Source of the DNA: Melampsora larici-populina 98AG31
Lineage: Eukaryota > Basidiomycota > Pucciniomycetes > Pucciniales > Melampsoraceae
DNA: 64,000 bases
Assembly: GCF_000204055.1 (NCBI RefSeq)
Contig: NW_006768772.1
Location: 924,339-988,338 of the forward strand
Reading direction: 5' to 3'
The notes beneath the pieces were generated by a model that saw nothing but the letters and a program-made list of their open reading frames with translations, had not been told where the DNA came from and did no database searches. Positions 51,181 through 63,300 of the stretch are shown in pieces. Each line of letters begins with the position of its first letter. Position 1 is the first letter of the stretch. Both the position numbers and the translations under genes were made by a program.

Positions 51181-51996
51181 CACTACACCAAATGTAATCT
51201 TTACCCGGCGGTAAAGAAAACTACTGACATAGAAAAGTCCTGAGGCAACAGGAAGAGAGCTAAAAATCTGAAAAAATATGCACCTTGTTCCTAGATGTTG
51301 GGGCGTCATGATGAGTATTTTTTTGTATTTTACACGCAGATATTGGTTTATGTACTAACAATAAACGCTGAAAATGATCAAAAGCTCACATGTAACAATA
51401 CCTGAAATTTGGGTCATGAGTATGAAGACAATATTTTGTGGTCTAAAAACTTCAATAACTTTTGCAATTCTGCTCCAAATAACTCGATTTTTGGTTCATT
51501 CAAAAGCTGAACTATTCTCCTTCACACTTCATAATGTTAGTAAGGTGCTATCTAGTCATGTAAACACTCTACATATGTTCAAACAGTTCTGCATGAATAG
51601 CTCTGTAGGATCTTTTTTAGACCAGCTACAGATGTGATGTCTCAATGAAAAATGTAGAGGAAAGGCTCCCCTTTTTAATGCACTTCAAATCAAGTGATTT
51701 GATTCAGAACTGCAAAAGTTATTGATGTTTGAAGATTCCAAAATCCTGTCTTCAAAGTCAAGGGCCAAATTTCAGGTATTGTTACAGGTGGGTTTTTGAT
51801 GATTCTCAGCCTTTATTGTTAGTACATTAACCAATATCTGTGTGTAAAATACAAAAAAGTACTCGTCATGACGCCCCAACATCTAGGAACAAGGTGCATA
51901 TTTTTTCAGATTTTTAGCTCTCTTCCTGTTGCCTCAGGACTTTTCTATGTTAGTAGTTTTCTTTACCGCCCGGTAAAGATGACATTTTGTGTAGTG
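51181..51996. mobile_element. 816-bp CACTA-type fold-back element
   Basis: The ends are CACTACACCAAATGTAATCT and, inverted, CACTACACAAAATGTCATCT. A 3-bp duplication TAT flanks it (51178-51180, 51997-51999). The two halves are inverted copies over most of their length (for example AGATGTTGGGGCGTCATGA at about 51293 and its inverse at about 51867). There is a TTTACC-CGG-GGTAAA palindrome near each end. No transposase is present. Confidence 0.88.
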
Positions 51997-51999
51997 TAT

Positions 52000-52799
52000 G
52001 TGGGAAGGGGTGAGTTACAAGGTCAGACTTGTGTTTTTGATATGTTCTATGTGATATGGAGGCCTCAATTCACATAATCTTTCAGGAAAGTCAGTTGTAT
52101 TCATGATCATGAAATGAGAAGTTTGAATAGAAATGTACCTAGGGAGTTTTTTGTATTAAGCCTGTCGCTCTTTCATCTTGTGTCAAGAGCATGGCATCCC
52201 AGCAATTGGCTCAAAATCCAGAGCTGGCCCCAAAACTCCGTTTTTGAGAAGCCAAGGCCATTTCCAAAAGACTTCTACACACTCCCATTCTGAAAATGAT
52301 TTCTCAGCCCAGTCACACATATTTTTTTGTTTTCAATATCCAAGGCTCACAAGGCATTGATGTCAGGCTTAAGATGTTGATCAATAATCAGACTGAGGTC
52401 ACAAACACAAAATAATGATTCATGATTCTATATGGAATCTGGGGGTTTCACACAAACTTAACTTCGTCCTTTGCTGGAACAAAACCAGTTTGCACCAGCA
52501 AGGGAGTTATACCTAAAGACCAAGAAATGTCTGTAATCAAAAGAGGCTGGCCAAAGATCCCTTATAAAGCTGTTTTTACAATTTTTCAACAAGAACCCAT
52601 GCCAATAATGAAAAACATGTGCCTAAGTACCATCTAAGATCTGAAACCCCCAGCTTTGCAATAACACGAGGGATTTCAAAGAGATATATGAAAGGCCTTG
52701 AGGGCTCAAAGGCAAAAGCTACAATGATTTGTACTGCTAGGTGTCTGGAATATCAGTTTTGGTGTACAGTCTAAAACAGCCATCTGCTAGAAAAGATTG
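52000..52799. other. gene-free stretch
   Basis: No supported gene, and no terminal repeats were seen. Confidence 0.5.
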
Positions 52800-54992
52800 T
52801 TCTCCAGAAGATTTTGGATGTTCAGGACTGCGCCGCAGTGGCGCAAAGTACATAGGTCTACATAGATTCCAGAAACAGATTCCAGAATTGCCTCCACCGT
52901 TATGAAATTGAATATGGGCCGGTTGGCTGAAAATTGAATGTGGGTGAGATTCAATTTACGCTCATGCACCTGGCAGAGTTTCAACTTGTCGCCCGCTTTT
53001 CATTTTGCACTGAACGATTTTTAACTCAGGTGAAGAGACTCTCTATTGGTCTTGATACTAACAGATACGTCAATACATCGAAGGAACATCAACAGGGCTC
53101 ACGCTTGAAGATTATTACCCCATTGAGAATGTGATCCAATGGACCAGATCAACGAGAAGTGTAGCCTGCGATGGTTCAAAGTCAATGCCCGGTCCCTCCC
53201 GGCCAGTCAACGCGTGATTCCAATGTGCGATCACCCTTCAAACTCAGGTTGGGATGTTTGTCGACAAACCAATTAATCAGTGGATGAACGGTCATCTCTC
53301 ATATGACCAATCCAAATGGGTTCGCTTGATTTGTGGACAGTCGTTTGTTTCAAGAATATGATCGTTGGACTCATACAATCTGAAGTCAAAATGAGCGCAT
53401 CATCAACTTCGATCGTCCTCTATAATTTCTATGCTGTTCACCAAAATTTACTTAGACTTTCGACCTTTGTTGACGGCAATTGAGAGGTTGTTGTACTGGT
53501 TATTACCATTTTGCACCTTTACTTCTGCCACTGGTGCAATCTGTACATGTAGATGTAGAAATGCCAGGATCTGTATTGTTTTTGAATCCATCCTTTCGCA
53601 TCTGAGCATGAGAATGGGTCTGAAACCAAGATGTCTACTGAACTGAATATCGAGAGGCGCTAAACATAGAGTACATCCAGCAAAGAAAGAATTAGAAGTT
53701 CAATCATCTCTGTGAGTTGAAAGCGCATAATGATGTTGAAGACTAGACCGGATACCATCATGAAGCCATCTCATCTGCACAGCCACCCCAGAGTCTGTGA
53801 TTGTAGGAGGCCAAAAAAGTTCAGTTTAAGTCCGTTGCGCGTAGAGACATGAGGTAGCTTCCTCCGTAACGCCAACTTGTTGATCAATATTGTGTGTTGT
53901 AAAATGAGGTGGATGAATGGTGCAGCTTGTCGTCGAAAGGTTTCCAGTGCTATGGTACCTAGGAAATTGCACTTTTCGGATCTGCTTTCATTCCGTGTTA
54001 CACTTTCAAATACTTTGGAGAACTCTTAGGGCGTTTTTCACAAGTCTCAGATAGCTTGTACCTCGCCTGCAGTTTTACTGAGCCTGCAACTGCCTGAAGA
54101 TATAATTATAAACAAACAATTTTAATTTGGTCAAGACGATAAATGACAAAATGTTCCGTTGGGATCTTTCAATACTTGGGGTTACACAATCATAAAAACT
54201 AATAACTCAAAAGATAGTGATTTCAATGTTCACAAGTTTGTCATAATGAAGAAAATAACACTTTATGATGAGATCCATTGACAAAGGATTCTTTGAATCA
54301 AAATCAAAAGGGAATCAGATTTCAATAGAGAGTAGAGCACATGAACCGTGTAGAAATCATTCCCCTAGAATCCAACCAAACAAGCTTAAGAACCCCTTAT
54401 TTCCTTAATTAAGACAGATGATATAAGACAGATCGACAACGACCTGTTATCAAATCAAAACATACAAGAACTTTTCACTCAATGATAGAAGGAAAGAAAA
54501 ACTTGTTTGAAGTATTCTGTGACCTTGAGCCATTTGAATGGTTTTGCGTTGATCACAGGCAGAGCTCAAATTCACTTGAAAGCAGGTACATATCTTGCTC
54601 AGGAAGAGGATGAGTTAAGTTAGGGGTGAAATGTTTTGTAAGAGGAGTAACCCTGATTGAAGGAGCCCCAGTGCAAGTAATTGAGGAAGAGATGACTGGA
54701 CAAAGTCTCTGAAGCGGAATTTCAAAAAGCCTGGTTGGGTGCTTGACAGGAAGAAATTTAAATTGTCAACTTTACGATACAAGAGCAGATGATATGATGG
54801 GAATTTGAGAACACCGCTAATAGGCTGAGGTCGAAAGCAAGAATCTACAAAGAAGGAGCCTGTGGGTGGGGTCAAGGCGACTAACATTGAATGAAAACAT
54901 ATGGAGTGGCAGAATAATCATTAAATATAGCGGATCACCTTGCATACTCTGACAAGACAGCCTATTAATATTGAACAGAGCACATTTTGAAA

Positions 54993-55400
54993 GTTGGAAA
55001 AGGTGGAGAAGTCAGATCCCAATTTAAGCCACGTGAATATGTATCAAAGAAATGTGTGTAAGAAAGTAAAGATGGAGAAGATGAACTCAGGTAGAAGTCA
55101 AAGAAGATGAGTATTTATACTCCTTTATGTATAACCCAAGGGACCTCGCTCATTGCAGTTAAACACAAAGTCTACAGCTGATTTTACTCTGTACCTATCA
55201 TAAAGCTTGGTGAAGATCATGATACCATTAGATCCTTGTATATCGGTGAAAGCTGAACATATACACCCAAATATAAAGAAAACACACTCAGATAAAATCA
55301 GATATGATGGTGACTCTTGAGCTTGGAAAACAAGCAAGGTACTCCAGCAACACCATACTATCAGGGGAAAAAGGAAAGTTTTAATGGATTGAAGTGACAA
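54993..55400. mobile_element. insertion of about 400 bp in the right arm only
   Basis: The left arm reads straight through (GAATATGATC-AACTTTCAA at about 40900-40918), while here about 400 bp intervene. On the minus strand it contains a TATA-like GTATAAATACTC and begins TG. It may be a solo LTR, but no target duplication was found. Confidence 0.45.
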
Positions 55401-55960
55401 TCATATTCCCGTCACAAAAAACTGCAATGTATGTCTCAACCATCAACATAGACCACCGGGAACTAAACTCGACTGATTCTCAATACTTTGATTTCTTCCA
55501 TATGGAACCCGTATCACCAGTTGGAATAGTCTGTGCAACACTCGTGATCATAATCAGCTCAGTCGGCAAATTAAGGTTTTGAGATAAATACAGTAAACAA
55601 ACAAACATGAAACAACTGCGCTCCATTCAGCCAGAGTCTTGTGACCCAAGATCAAGGAACTGACCGTGGCAAGTCTTCCCTCGATACAAGTGTTCCCGCT
55701 GATCCGTAATTTTAAAAGCAGATTTCTGGATTATAAGATCCTTTGAGTTTGTTTCTTCAGATACAGATCCAACCTCACTCACTACCACGACTTCCAAATC
55801 ACATTCCATCCGGTACCATCTCAACCTTACCTCCTCATCACTTTCAACAAAGCAACCACCTCCTAGTTTTCACCTCAACCGATTGTTCTTGATACTTTTC
55901 AAATCCACATTCTCCTCCCAACCTCTGCTTTTCTCAGTTGTTTCCATAGTCTCTTGTAGT

Positions 55961-56294
55961 ATGGAGTAAACCCCGTCTAACCTTTCTGGTGATGCGTATA
56001 ATCCTCGTTATCATAAGACTTTCAACGCCTCCATTCCTGAGGATATCAGGGAAGTGATTTGGACCCGGTGTTCAAAACGTCCATCTGCCATGTCAAACTT
56101 AGGGTATATCTTATATTTCTCTGCTCTTTATCCACCCCATTCACAGCTGACTTGAAGATTTATCCTCATCACATAGTTGTGATTTTCCATCCTTGGGCAA
56201 ACTCCTTCTTGCAAGACATCCTCATCTAGAGGACAAACTGATGGAATTTGGCAAGTGCGACGGTCTTGGACCTTCCTCTGTTACTGAACATCTT
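55961..56294 (+). pseudogene. broken copy of the gene at 39599-40334
   Basis: Same start region (ATGGAG), but the third codon is TAA and the copy is cut by the LTR at 56295 inside the second exon. It confirms that the left-arm gene has a duplicated, dead relative. Confidence 0.7.
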
Positions 56295-57243
56295 TGTGAG
56301 CTACTAGCGTCTTTTGGGCTAGTAAAACACTAAAGAATAAGGTTTGCTTAACAAACTAAGTTTGTTAAGCGCGTGAGATCTTTGTTTAAGGTTCTAAACA
56401 AAGTGATTAATGAAGTAGTGTGATCAAATCAGCACTGACTTCAGTTAATTGACCTTTTAACAAAGGGTTTTGGATATCTCTCCGGGAATTAATGCAAGAC
56501 AGGAGTCTTCTAGCAGGAATAAGAGTAGAAACTACAGTCTAGTTTCGTGCCCAAGCTAATAACACTCTACTCTAGAGTTTATTAAACAAGGGAAATATCA
56601 CCTAGTGATATTTGAAGTTCTTTAAACTCTGAGCACAGAGGAACTCCCGTGAATTTAGAGTTTCTCAAGTTATTGAATTCCCTTAATAACTTGAGCAGTA
56701 CTGCAAGGATCACCTCCTGAAAGAAGTCTTCAAAAGAACTTCTACAAATAACAAAAGCAATGATCAATTAGAGAAATATACAATGTCTAATGAAAGAGGA
56801 CAAGGACTCTTATTTATCTGATTGATGATGTTTACTGATAATTTGATGATGTGTAATGATGATGATGGATTTTCCTGGCGGGTCAGAGAGCTCTTTATAT
56901 ACTCAAAAACCCTGAAAATCCTTTATGTACAACTTGTGGTTTGATTACATACTCATTTGACGTATGTAATCATGAATTTTAATTATTAATTTATTATCTG
57001 ATTACACACATGTGTAACTCTTGTGTTACTCATGTGATGCGCTCTTGTGAAAGGCAGTCTTACATAATGCAACCTTTTGGTCACATTTACATGTATGTAC
57101 ATATGTAATTTCATATGTAACTATATGTAATTACTTATGTACTTGGCTCTTGAAACTGAGCCATGAGTTGTAATTGTTATTTTTGTTATTTTATAGTTAT
57201 TTAGGCAGCCCTTTGGTACTAGTCATAGGGCTCGGGGCTGACA
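56295..57243 (-). mobile_element. 3' LTR of the gypsy element
   Basis: 949 bp, with TGTGAG and CTGACA as outer bases on the plus strand. The adjacent chromodomain stop and a G-rich tract identify it as the 3' LTR. The ends match those of the solo LTR at 26497-27562. Confidence 0.85.
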
Positions 57244-58686
57244 TTCCCCACCACCAAAGGAGGTCATACCACTATCATGAAGTGTGATCTCTCTTTGCTG
57301 CTCTAAAGGCTCTAAGGTTTACTTTGGAGTTAGGGACTTTGTCCGCTGTTAACCATTCATCAGAGTCTGCTCCATGATTCTTGTACCTCACCAGGTATAA
57401 TACTTCATCTTTATTGTCCTTATTCTTCACTCTTTTTTCTCGAAGAATTTTAAGAAACTGCTTTTCTTTTTTTGGTTCAAAGGGTGGAACCACCAGTTTC
57501 GTCTTTCTTGGAAACTTATCTCTTGCTGGATCACTGTACTTCTTTATCAATGATACTGGAAAGACTGGATGCTTCCTCTCTAGTTCTCCATGCAATATAA
57601 GCTCTACTGCATTGGGTCCTACAAGTTTGGAGATGACAAAAGGTCCAACAAAAGGGTCTCTCAACTTTTTGGGCCCTTGTATGTTGTTGAAATTCACTGT
57701 TGACAACAGGACTTGATCTCCAACTTTGAAGTTTGGCTCTTTATGAGTTTTATCCCACCTTTCTTTATTGTACTCTTCCGCTTCCTTGATGCATTGATTC
57801 GCAAATTCTCTTGCTTTACTCATCATTGTGGCAAAACTTAAGGAAGTTGGGTGGATTTCTACATCTCTACTCTTAAATTTATCTTTAGGTAACCTAGGGC
57901 AAAAACCTCTTTCTATCTCAAAAGGTGTTTTGTTGGTAGAGCTGTGAACACTGGTGTTGTAAGCAATTTCCAACGCTGGTAACAAGGTTGTCCAGTCATG
58001 CGTATACCCATCTTTATCCTTGAATTCAAGGCCAAAGGCACAGAATTTCCGCAACATTTCTTCAAATGTTTGAATACATCTTTCTGCTAAACCATCTGTT
58101 TGGGGGTGGTACGCTGTGGAAAAAGCTAAGGGCCCGTTCGGCTGGAACCCAAAAGTGACTTTTGACCAAAAGCCACACCAAAACCAAAAACAACTTTTGG
58201 TCAAAGTAGTTTTTGATTTTGGTCAAAATCAAAAGCGTTCGGTAACTTGATTTTGACCAAAATCAAAAACTACTTTTGGTCAAAAGTCGTTCGATTTCAA
58301 AAACAGCCTTGAGGCTCTTTTTGAACTCAAAAGCTGCTTTTGCCCCACTCGTCTACTTCAATCAATCAACTCTTCACTCGCCACCTCTCTCCACTCACCC
58401 TTTTAAATCCATTACACACCCTTCTAAATCCCTCACATACCCTTTTCCCACGTTCACACACCTCCTTGTATCACTTCAATCGCCCCTTTCCCACTTTTTT
58501 AATCTTCTATCGACTTTTCTTCATCCTCGTCTTTAGAATTTCCACTACGTTTCAAATTTCATCCTCGTCGTCGTTTATTTACTTTATGGTCGTTGTTGTC
58601 ACTTTCATTTCCTTTTAATCCTCATCGTCCTTTATCTACTTTATCGTTGTTGTTGTCATTGTTTATTTCATCGCATTGTCAGTGCT

Positions 58687-60200
58687 ATGGGTACAACTCC
58701 CAAACCCAAAGCACGGAAGCGTGCTACTAGAGCAATCCAGCGTCAGTTGACAGCTAGTCCAGAACCAGCAACTTCGATGCCGTTAACTACACCCAACCCA
58801 CCGATCACCGACCAACCGGCTAAATCAAAGCTCAAGTGTGAGTGGGACAATGACGACAATCAAACAATGCTCGAAGTCCTCATTGCTGAACGTCAGCCTG
58901 CCAACGCGGCAATCGGACCCGAAAATGCGACCACTGCTCATGGATTTAAGATTCCTACTTGGAATAAGGTTGTTGAGAAACTTAGAGGAAGCGAGGAGAA
59001 ATCACGTGCTACTGGTGTAGTTAAACTTAGTGCACCCAAAACCGCAAAGGCTTGTAAGAACCACTGGTATATTGTAAGTCTTCTTTTCTTTTTCATCTTT
59101 GTTTATTATTTTAATATTGATATTTCTTTATGTTTACAGTTGGCTCAAACATACACCGATTACAAATATTTAAATGGGTTGAGTGGTGCTGGTTGGGAGG
59201 ATGGATGTATCAAGCTAGATGATGGGGTCTGGGCCCCAATCATTGCTGATAATGTAAGTTGTCTTTTTCTTTTTTGTTTTCTTTTTTGTTTTCTTTTTTT
59301 TAAACTTTTTTTTCTCTTCCAGAGCGAAAAGTCAAAGGACTACCTCAGATGCCGAGGCCACCCATTTCCGTTGTTCGATTCCGTTGTTCGATTCCATTGC
59401 ACCTTGTTGGAGGGTCACAAAGCAACCGCGAAATACGTCAAATGTTCGATTGTCAATCAAACCAAACCTCAAGACATCCCTTCGACTTCTAGCAGTCCGT
59501 TTTTTAATAAGAATCAATCGATTCTTCCAGCTTCTGATAGCCCGATTGTCAAGCTGACTGAACATCAAGGCACGATCGACCCTCTCTTAGACACGACCGA
59601 CCCTTTTCCTGCCTTTCCTCACAGGTTCTCTTCTCCACCTGATTCACCTCATGGCTTTCTCAAATCACCTTCTGACAAAACCGATGTACCTGAAATCGAA
59701 TCAAAGCCGAAGGACGACTCCAGTTCCGAAGAAGAATCTCCAGCAGCAAAGCGACACCGCAAGTCTAAGGTGGCTTTAGCTGCTCGAGCTCCGGTCAAAT
59801 CAAAGAAACGATCTGGAGTTCAAATCCTTGATGGAATGTCCACTGACATGAAGGATTTTGGTGCAAATATTCAAACTTCCTTTGCCTCAACTTCAGCATT
59901 GATTGACACCGCAGCTCAAAAAATTCGGGAAGAAAAGCCTTTGATCCATGCTTCTGCTGTCGCTTTGATTTACAAATCATCTTTAGAAAACACTCAACGC
60001 TATATTGCCTTGGACTTATTTGCTGAAAAGCCCCTTATTGGTGAAACTTATGTCAATACACCAGCTAGCAAGCGTGATGGTTGGCTCCGATACATCCTCA
60101 ACAAAAAAAGTAAGTACTTTTCTCTCTCATCATTTATCAATCCAATCTTACTGATTCTAACTATTCTTTTCTACCTTCTACCTTCTACCTTCTAGATTAG
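58687..60200 (+). CDS. Myb/SANT-like DNA-binding protein of a Harbinger-type element
   Basis: Exons 58687-59073, 59140-59253, 59323-60109 and 60196-60200 give 430 residues. The domain starts KCEWDNDDNQTMLEVLIAERQ, continues through PTWNKVVEKLRG and KNHWYI, and ends in LNGLSGAGWEDGCIKLDDGVW. This is the Myb/SANT-like fold found beside plant- and fungal-type Harbinger transposases. A Ser/Pro-rich linker with a basic stretch (AAKRHRKSK) and a C-terminal region ending LNKKN follow. Inner introns are multiples of three with no stops, so the frame looks open through them. Its start at ATG 58687 is the first in frame. No transposase is adjacent, so the protein may act with one supplied elsewhere. 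It is not close to the protein at 19733-21652. Confidence 0.8.
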
Positions 60201-60230
60201 GATTGAAAGATCAAAGTTTTTGTTAACAAC

Positions 60231-60344
60231 TTTAAATAAAATTATAGTAGCTGTGTGATCTCAAATAAAATCAATTAAACCTTTAAATAAAATTATAGTA
60301 GCTGTGTGATCTCAAATAAAATCAATTAAACCTTTATATAAAAT
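60231..60344. repeat. tandem duplication of about 57 bp
   Basis: The unit TTTAAATAAAATTATAGTAG...AATTAAACC occurs twice just downstream of the Myb-like gene. Confidence 0.85.
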
Positions 60345-63300
60345 GTTGTTAACTACAGTTGTATAAATACACGCTGATGCAAATGTAGTAGTGACTGTTT
60401 GATTGATGCTAACTGAGACTTGAAATTGCAATGTGATGTGAAGTCACGGAACGATGAGTTTTAAGGATGATGTGATTGATTTTCCAGTTTCAATCACAAA
60501 GTTCTTTAAAAGCTCTTTTTGATTCATCTTTACCGAACACTTGAACGGTGATCAAGTGGTCAACGATGATCAAAAAGAGCTTTCGTTGAGCTTTTTGGTT
60601 GACCGTTTGGTAATCAAAAAGCCGATTTACAAGTTTTTGATTTTGCCCCTTGAAAAAGGGGCAAAATCAAAAAGTGCTTTTGTGTAGCACTTTTTGAGTT
60701 TTCCAGCCGAACGGGCCCTAATTTTGTTCCCATAATTGCAAATAAGCTTTTCCAGAATTCAGATGTGAATTTAGGATCTCTGTCACTGATTATTACCCGT
60801 GGTAAACCTACATCACTGATCAGTCTTTCCCAGAAGAGTAAAGCAATATCCATTGCTGAAGATTCTTTGTAGCACGGCAAAAATCTCACTCTTCTTGAGA
60901 ATCTGTCTACAACTACTAAAGCGGAATTGTAATTATCTCGGCCTTCTGGTGGTAATGCTGTGACAAAGTCCATGTTAATGACTTGCCAAGGATATGTAGG
61001 TTTTTCAATACTCTGTAGGAGACCATACCTTTTCCCTGTAGCTTTGTTTGCTTTTTGGCATCTGTCACAGCTACTTACATATTTCTCGGTGTCCAATTTC
61101 CATTGGAACCACCATGCTGTGGTACTTACTCTTTCCAGAGTCCTGTCCACTCCCATATGTCCAGATAGAAATTCATCATGACATGTCTGTAATATTTGTT
61201 CAATGTGTTTTTCTGACACAAGAACTACCACTGAGCTATGCTTTTCTCTGAAGTATAAAAGTCCGGATTGTAATGAGAATTTCCCTTCTGCATAGAATTA
61301 TTTCCACGGTGACTCAAGACTACTTGCTAGACTTAAGTTGGCTTTGTCCTTTGACATCATTGATACTAACTTTGTTGTATTGACATTAGTATTATAGCTG
61401 TCTTTGATTTCTTCAAAGAATTCCGTGCTGAGTTCTGCCAAACTTAATCCCATGACGGGGATGTCTATCTCTGCGTCTTCTGGATCCCACGCAGGATTAC
61501 TGCTATCATTTGGCAAAGCCATTCTGCTGAGACCATCTGCATTGTTAAGCATTTTACCTGGTCTATGTGTAATAGTCATGTATGGACGATATTCTTGAAT
61601 AGCCAACATCCATCTGAACATGTGTCTATTTGGAGTTTTGATGTTCATCAAAGATCTCACTCCTGTACAATCAGTAATCACTTCAAAGTACGCGCCATCT
61701 AAGAAGTAGTGTAACTTTTCCAATGCCCAAACTAAAGCAAGTGCTTCTAATTGTGGTGAGCCATATCTGGTTTCACTGTCTTTGAGCTGCCTGGATATGA
61801 ATACAACCGGGCCTTCCCTGGATTTACCATCAACAATTTGTACTTGATGTAATGCAGCACCTAGACCTTCGAATGATGCGTCAACATACAATTTGAATGG
61901 TTTAGTGAAGTCCGGTTGCAATAGAACTGGTGCTGTGGTGATCATTTTTCTTATTCTTTGCCATGCATGAATTCTTTCAGCAGTCATCTCAAAGGAAACA
62001 CCTTTTGCAAACAATTTATATAGACAATTCGCAATTTTACCGTAATTCTCCAAAAAGTTTCTATAGTAGCTAGCAAAGCCCAAAAAACTTTGCATGTCTT
62101 TGATACCTTCTGGTGGAGGTTTTTGCAACACTGCCGCTGTCTTGTTGTGGTCAATTGCAATCCATAGTCCAGATACTAGATGTCCTAGTGCTCGTACTTC
62201 ATGGAAACCCAAAATTCGTTTTCTTCAAGGAAATTGTCATTCCCATAGCTTTGACTTTAATTAAAACTTTCTCAATAGCTTTAACATGGTCCTCCCAGTT
62301 ATCATGGGATATGATAATATTGTCAATAAAGATTTTCAACCATCCCTCTCGCAGTTCTCTACTGAATTCTATATCCATCATTCTTTGAAAGAAAGCTGGT
62401 GCATTCTTAATCCCAAAAGGCATTTTCAGGTATTCATAGATACCCATATGGCAGATAATCCTTAAAAAATTTCTACACGCTTCTTCTACAACATTTTGAT
62501 GGAAGCCTTTGAAGATATCCATGGTTGTAATGTATATTGCTTTACCAAGATTGATCAACACATGGTCACATCTTGGTAACGGGTATCTATCAGGTAAAGT
62601 ATACGTGTTCAGTGCTCTGAAGTCACCACACAGTCTAGACTTCCCATGGTGCCATGCAATTATTACGGGTGTAGTAATATCTACTTCCTCGGATTCTCCA
62701 ACTTTACGGATTACACCCAGTTTGAGTAACTCATCAAGATGTTTTTCAATCTCAACTCTATTCCTAGGACTAGCTGGATAAGCTGCTTTCCGCAAGATAG
62801 GTGGATAGGGCTTCTCTATACTCAATTGGATACTTACTTTGTGTTTATCAATTGTACCCAGTGGGTTGTCTCCTAACCCAAATTGGTCTTTGAATTTGGC
62901 AATCAATCTCACAATTTGGTCATGTTGTTTATCCGTGAGTTTGGCACCAAACTTAGCTTCTTTGATACTCTCCGTAAATGGTGGAGTTGCATTAATAGGT
63001 TCAATTGCAGGGGTTTTTTTGTCTTGGGGAGGTTCTACGTCTTCTTGCTTCTTAAAGACCAGTCCTGTCAACTTTGGTCTTTGAATTGGAAGTCCAAATT
63101 TCTTTTTCTTCACGTCATTACCAAATGTAAAGTATTTATCTTTGCTGTGAAAAATATCTATTCCGTACATGGATAAAAACTCATCTCCTATTATGAGATA
63201 TTTGGTATGCGAGTTATCCATAACCACGAATTCCGCATCAATTCTGACTGATTCTTGCGGATGTGGAAAAACAAGTTTCAAAGAAATTACACCTAAAGGA

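Larger units (their letters stand above)
52800..56294 (-). repeat. right arm of a long inverted repeat pair
   Basis: It is the inverse of 40003-43118. It is longer mainly because of a segment of about 400 bp (about 54993-55400) that is absent from the left arm. The arm is interrupted at 56294 by a gypsy LTR, and its continuation should lie beyond the right window edge. Confidence 0.85.
58130..60718. mobile_element. Harbinger-type element in the gypsy integrase
   Basis: The ends GGGCCCGTTCGGCTGGAA and their exact inverse are flanked by the 3-bp duplication TAA (58127-58129, 60719-60721). Removing element and one TAA makes the integrase frame continuous. Near both ends AAAATCAAAA/TTTTGATTTT-type inverted words are dense. 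It carries a Myb/SANT-like gene but no transposase. TIR start and TSD match the plant Tourist/PIF type. Confidence 0.88.

Noticed and set aside
60960..61251. Plus-strand frames opposite the gypsy integrase
   Set aside because: They are shadows of the minus-strand pol gene and show no domain of their own.
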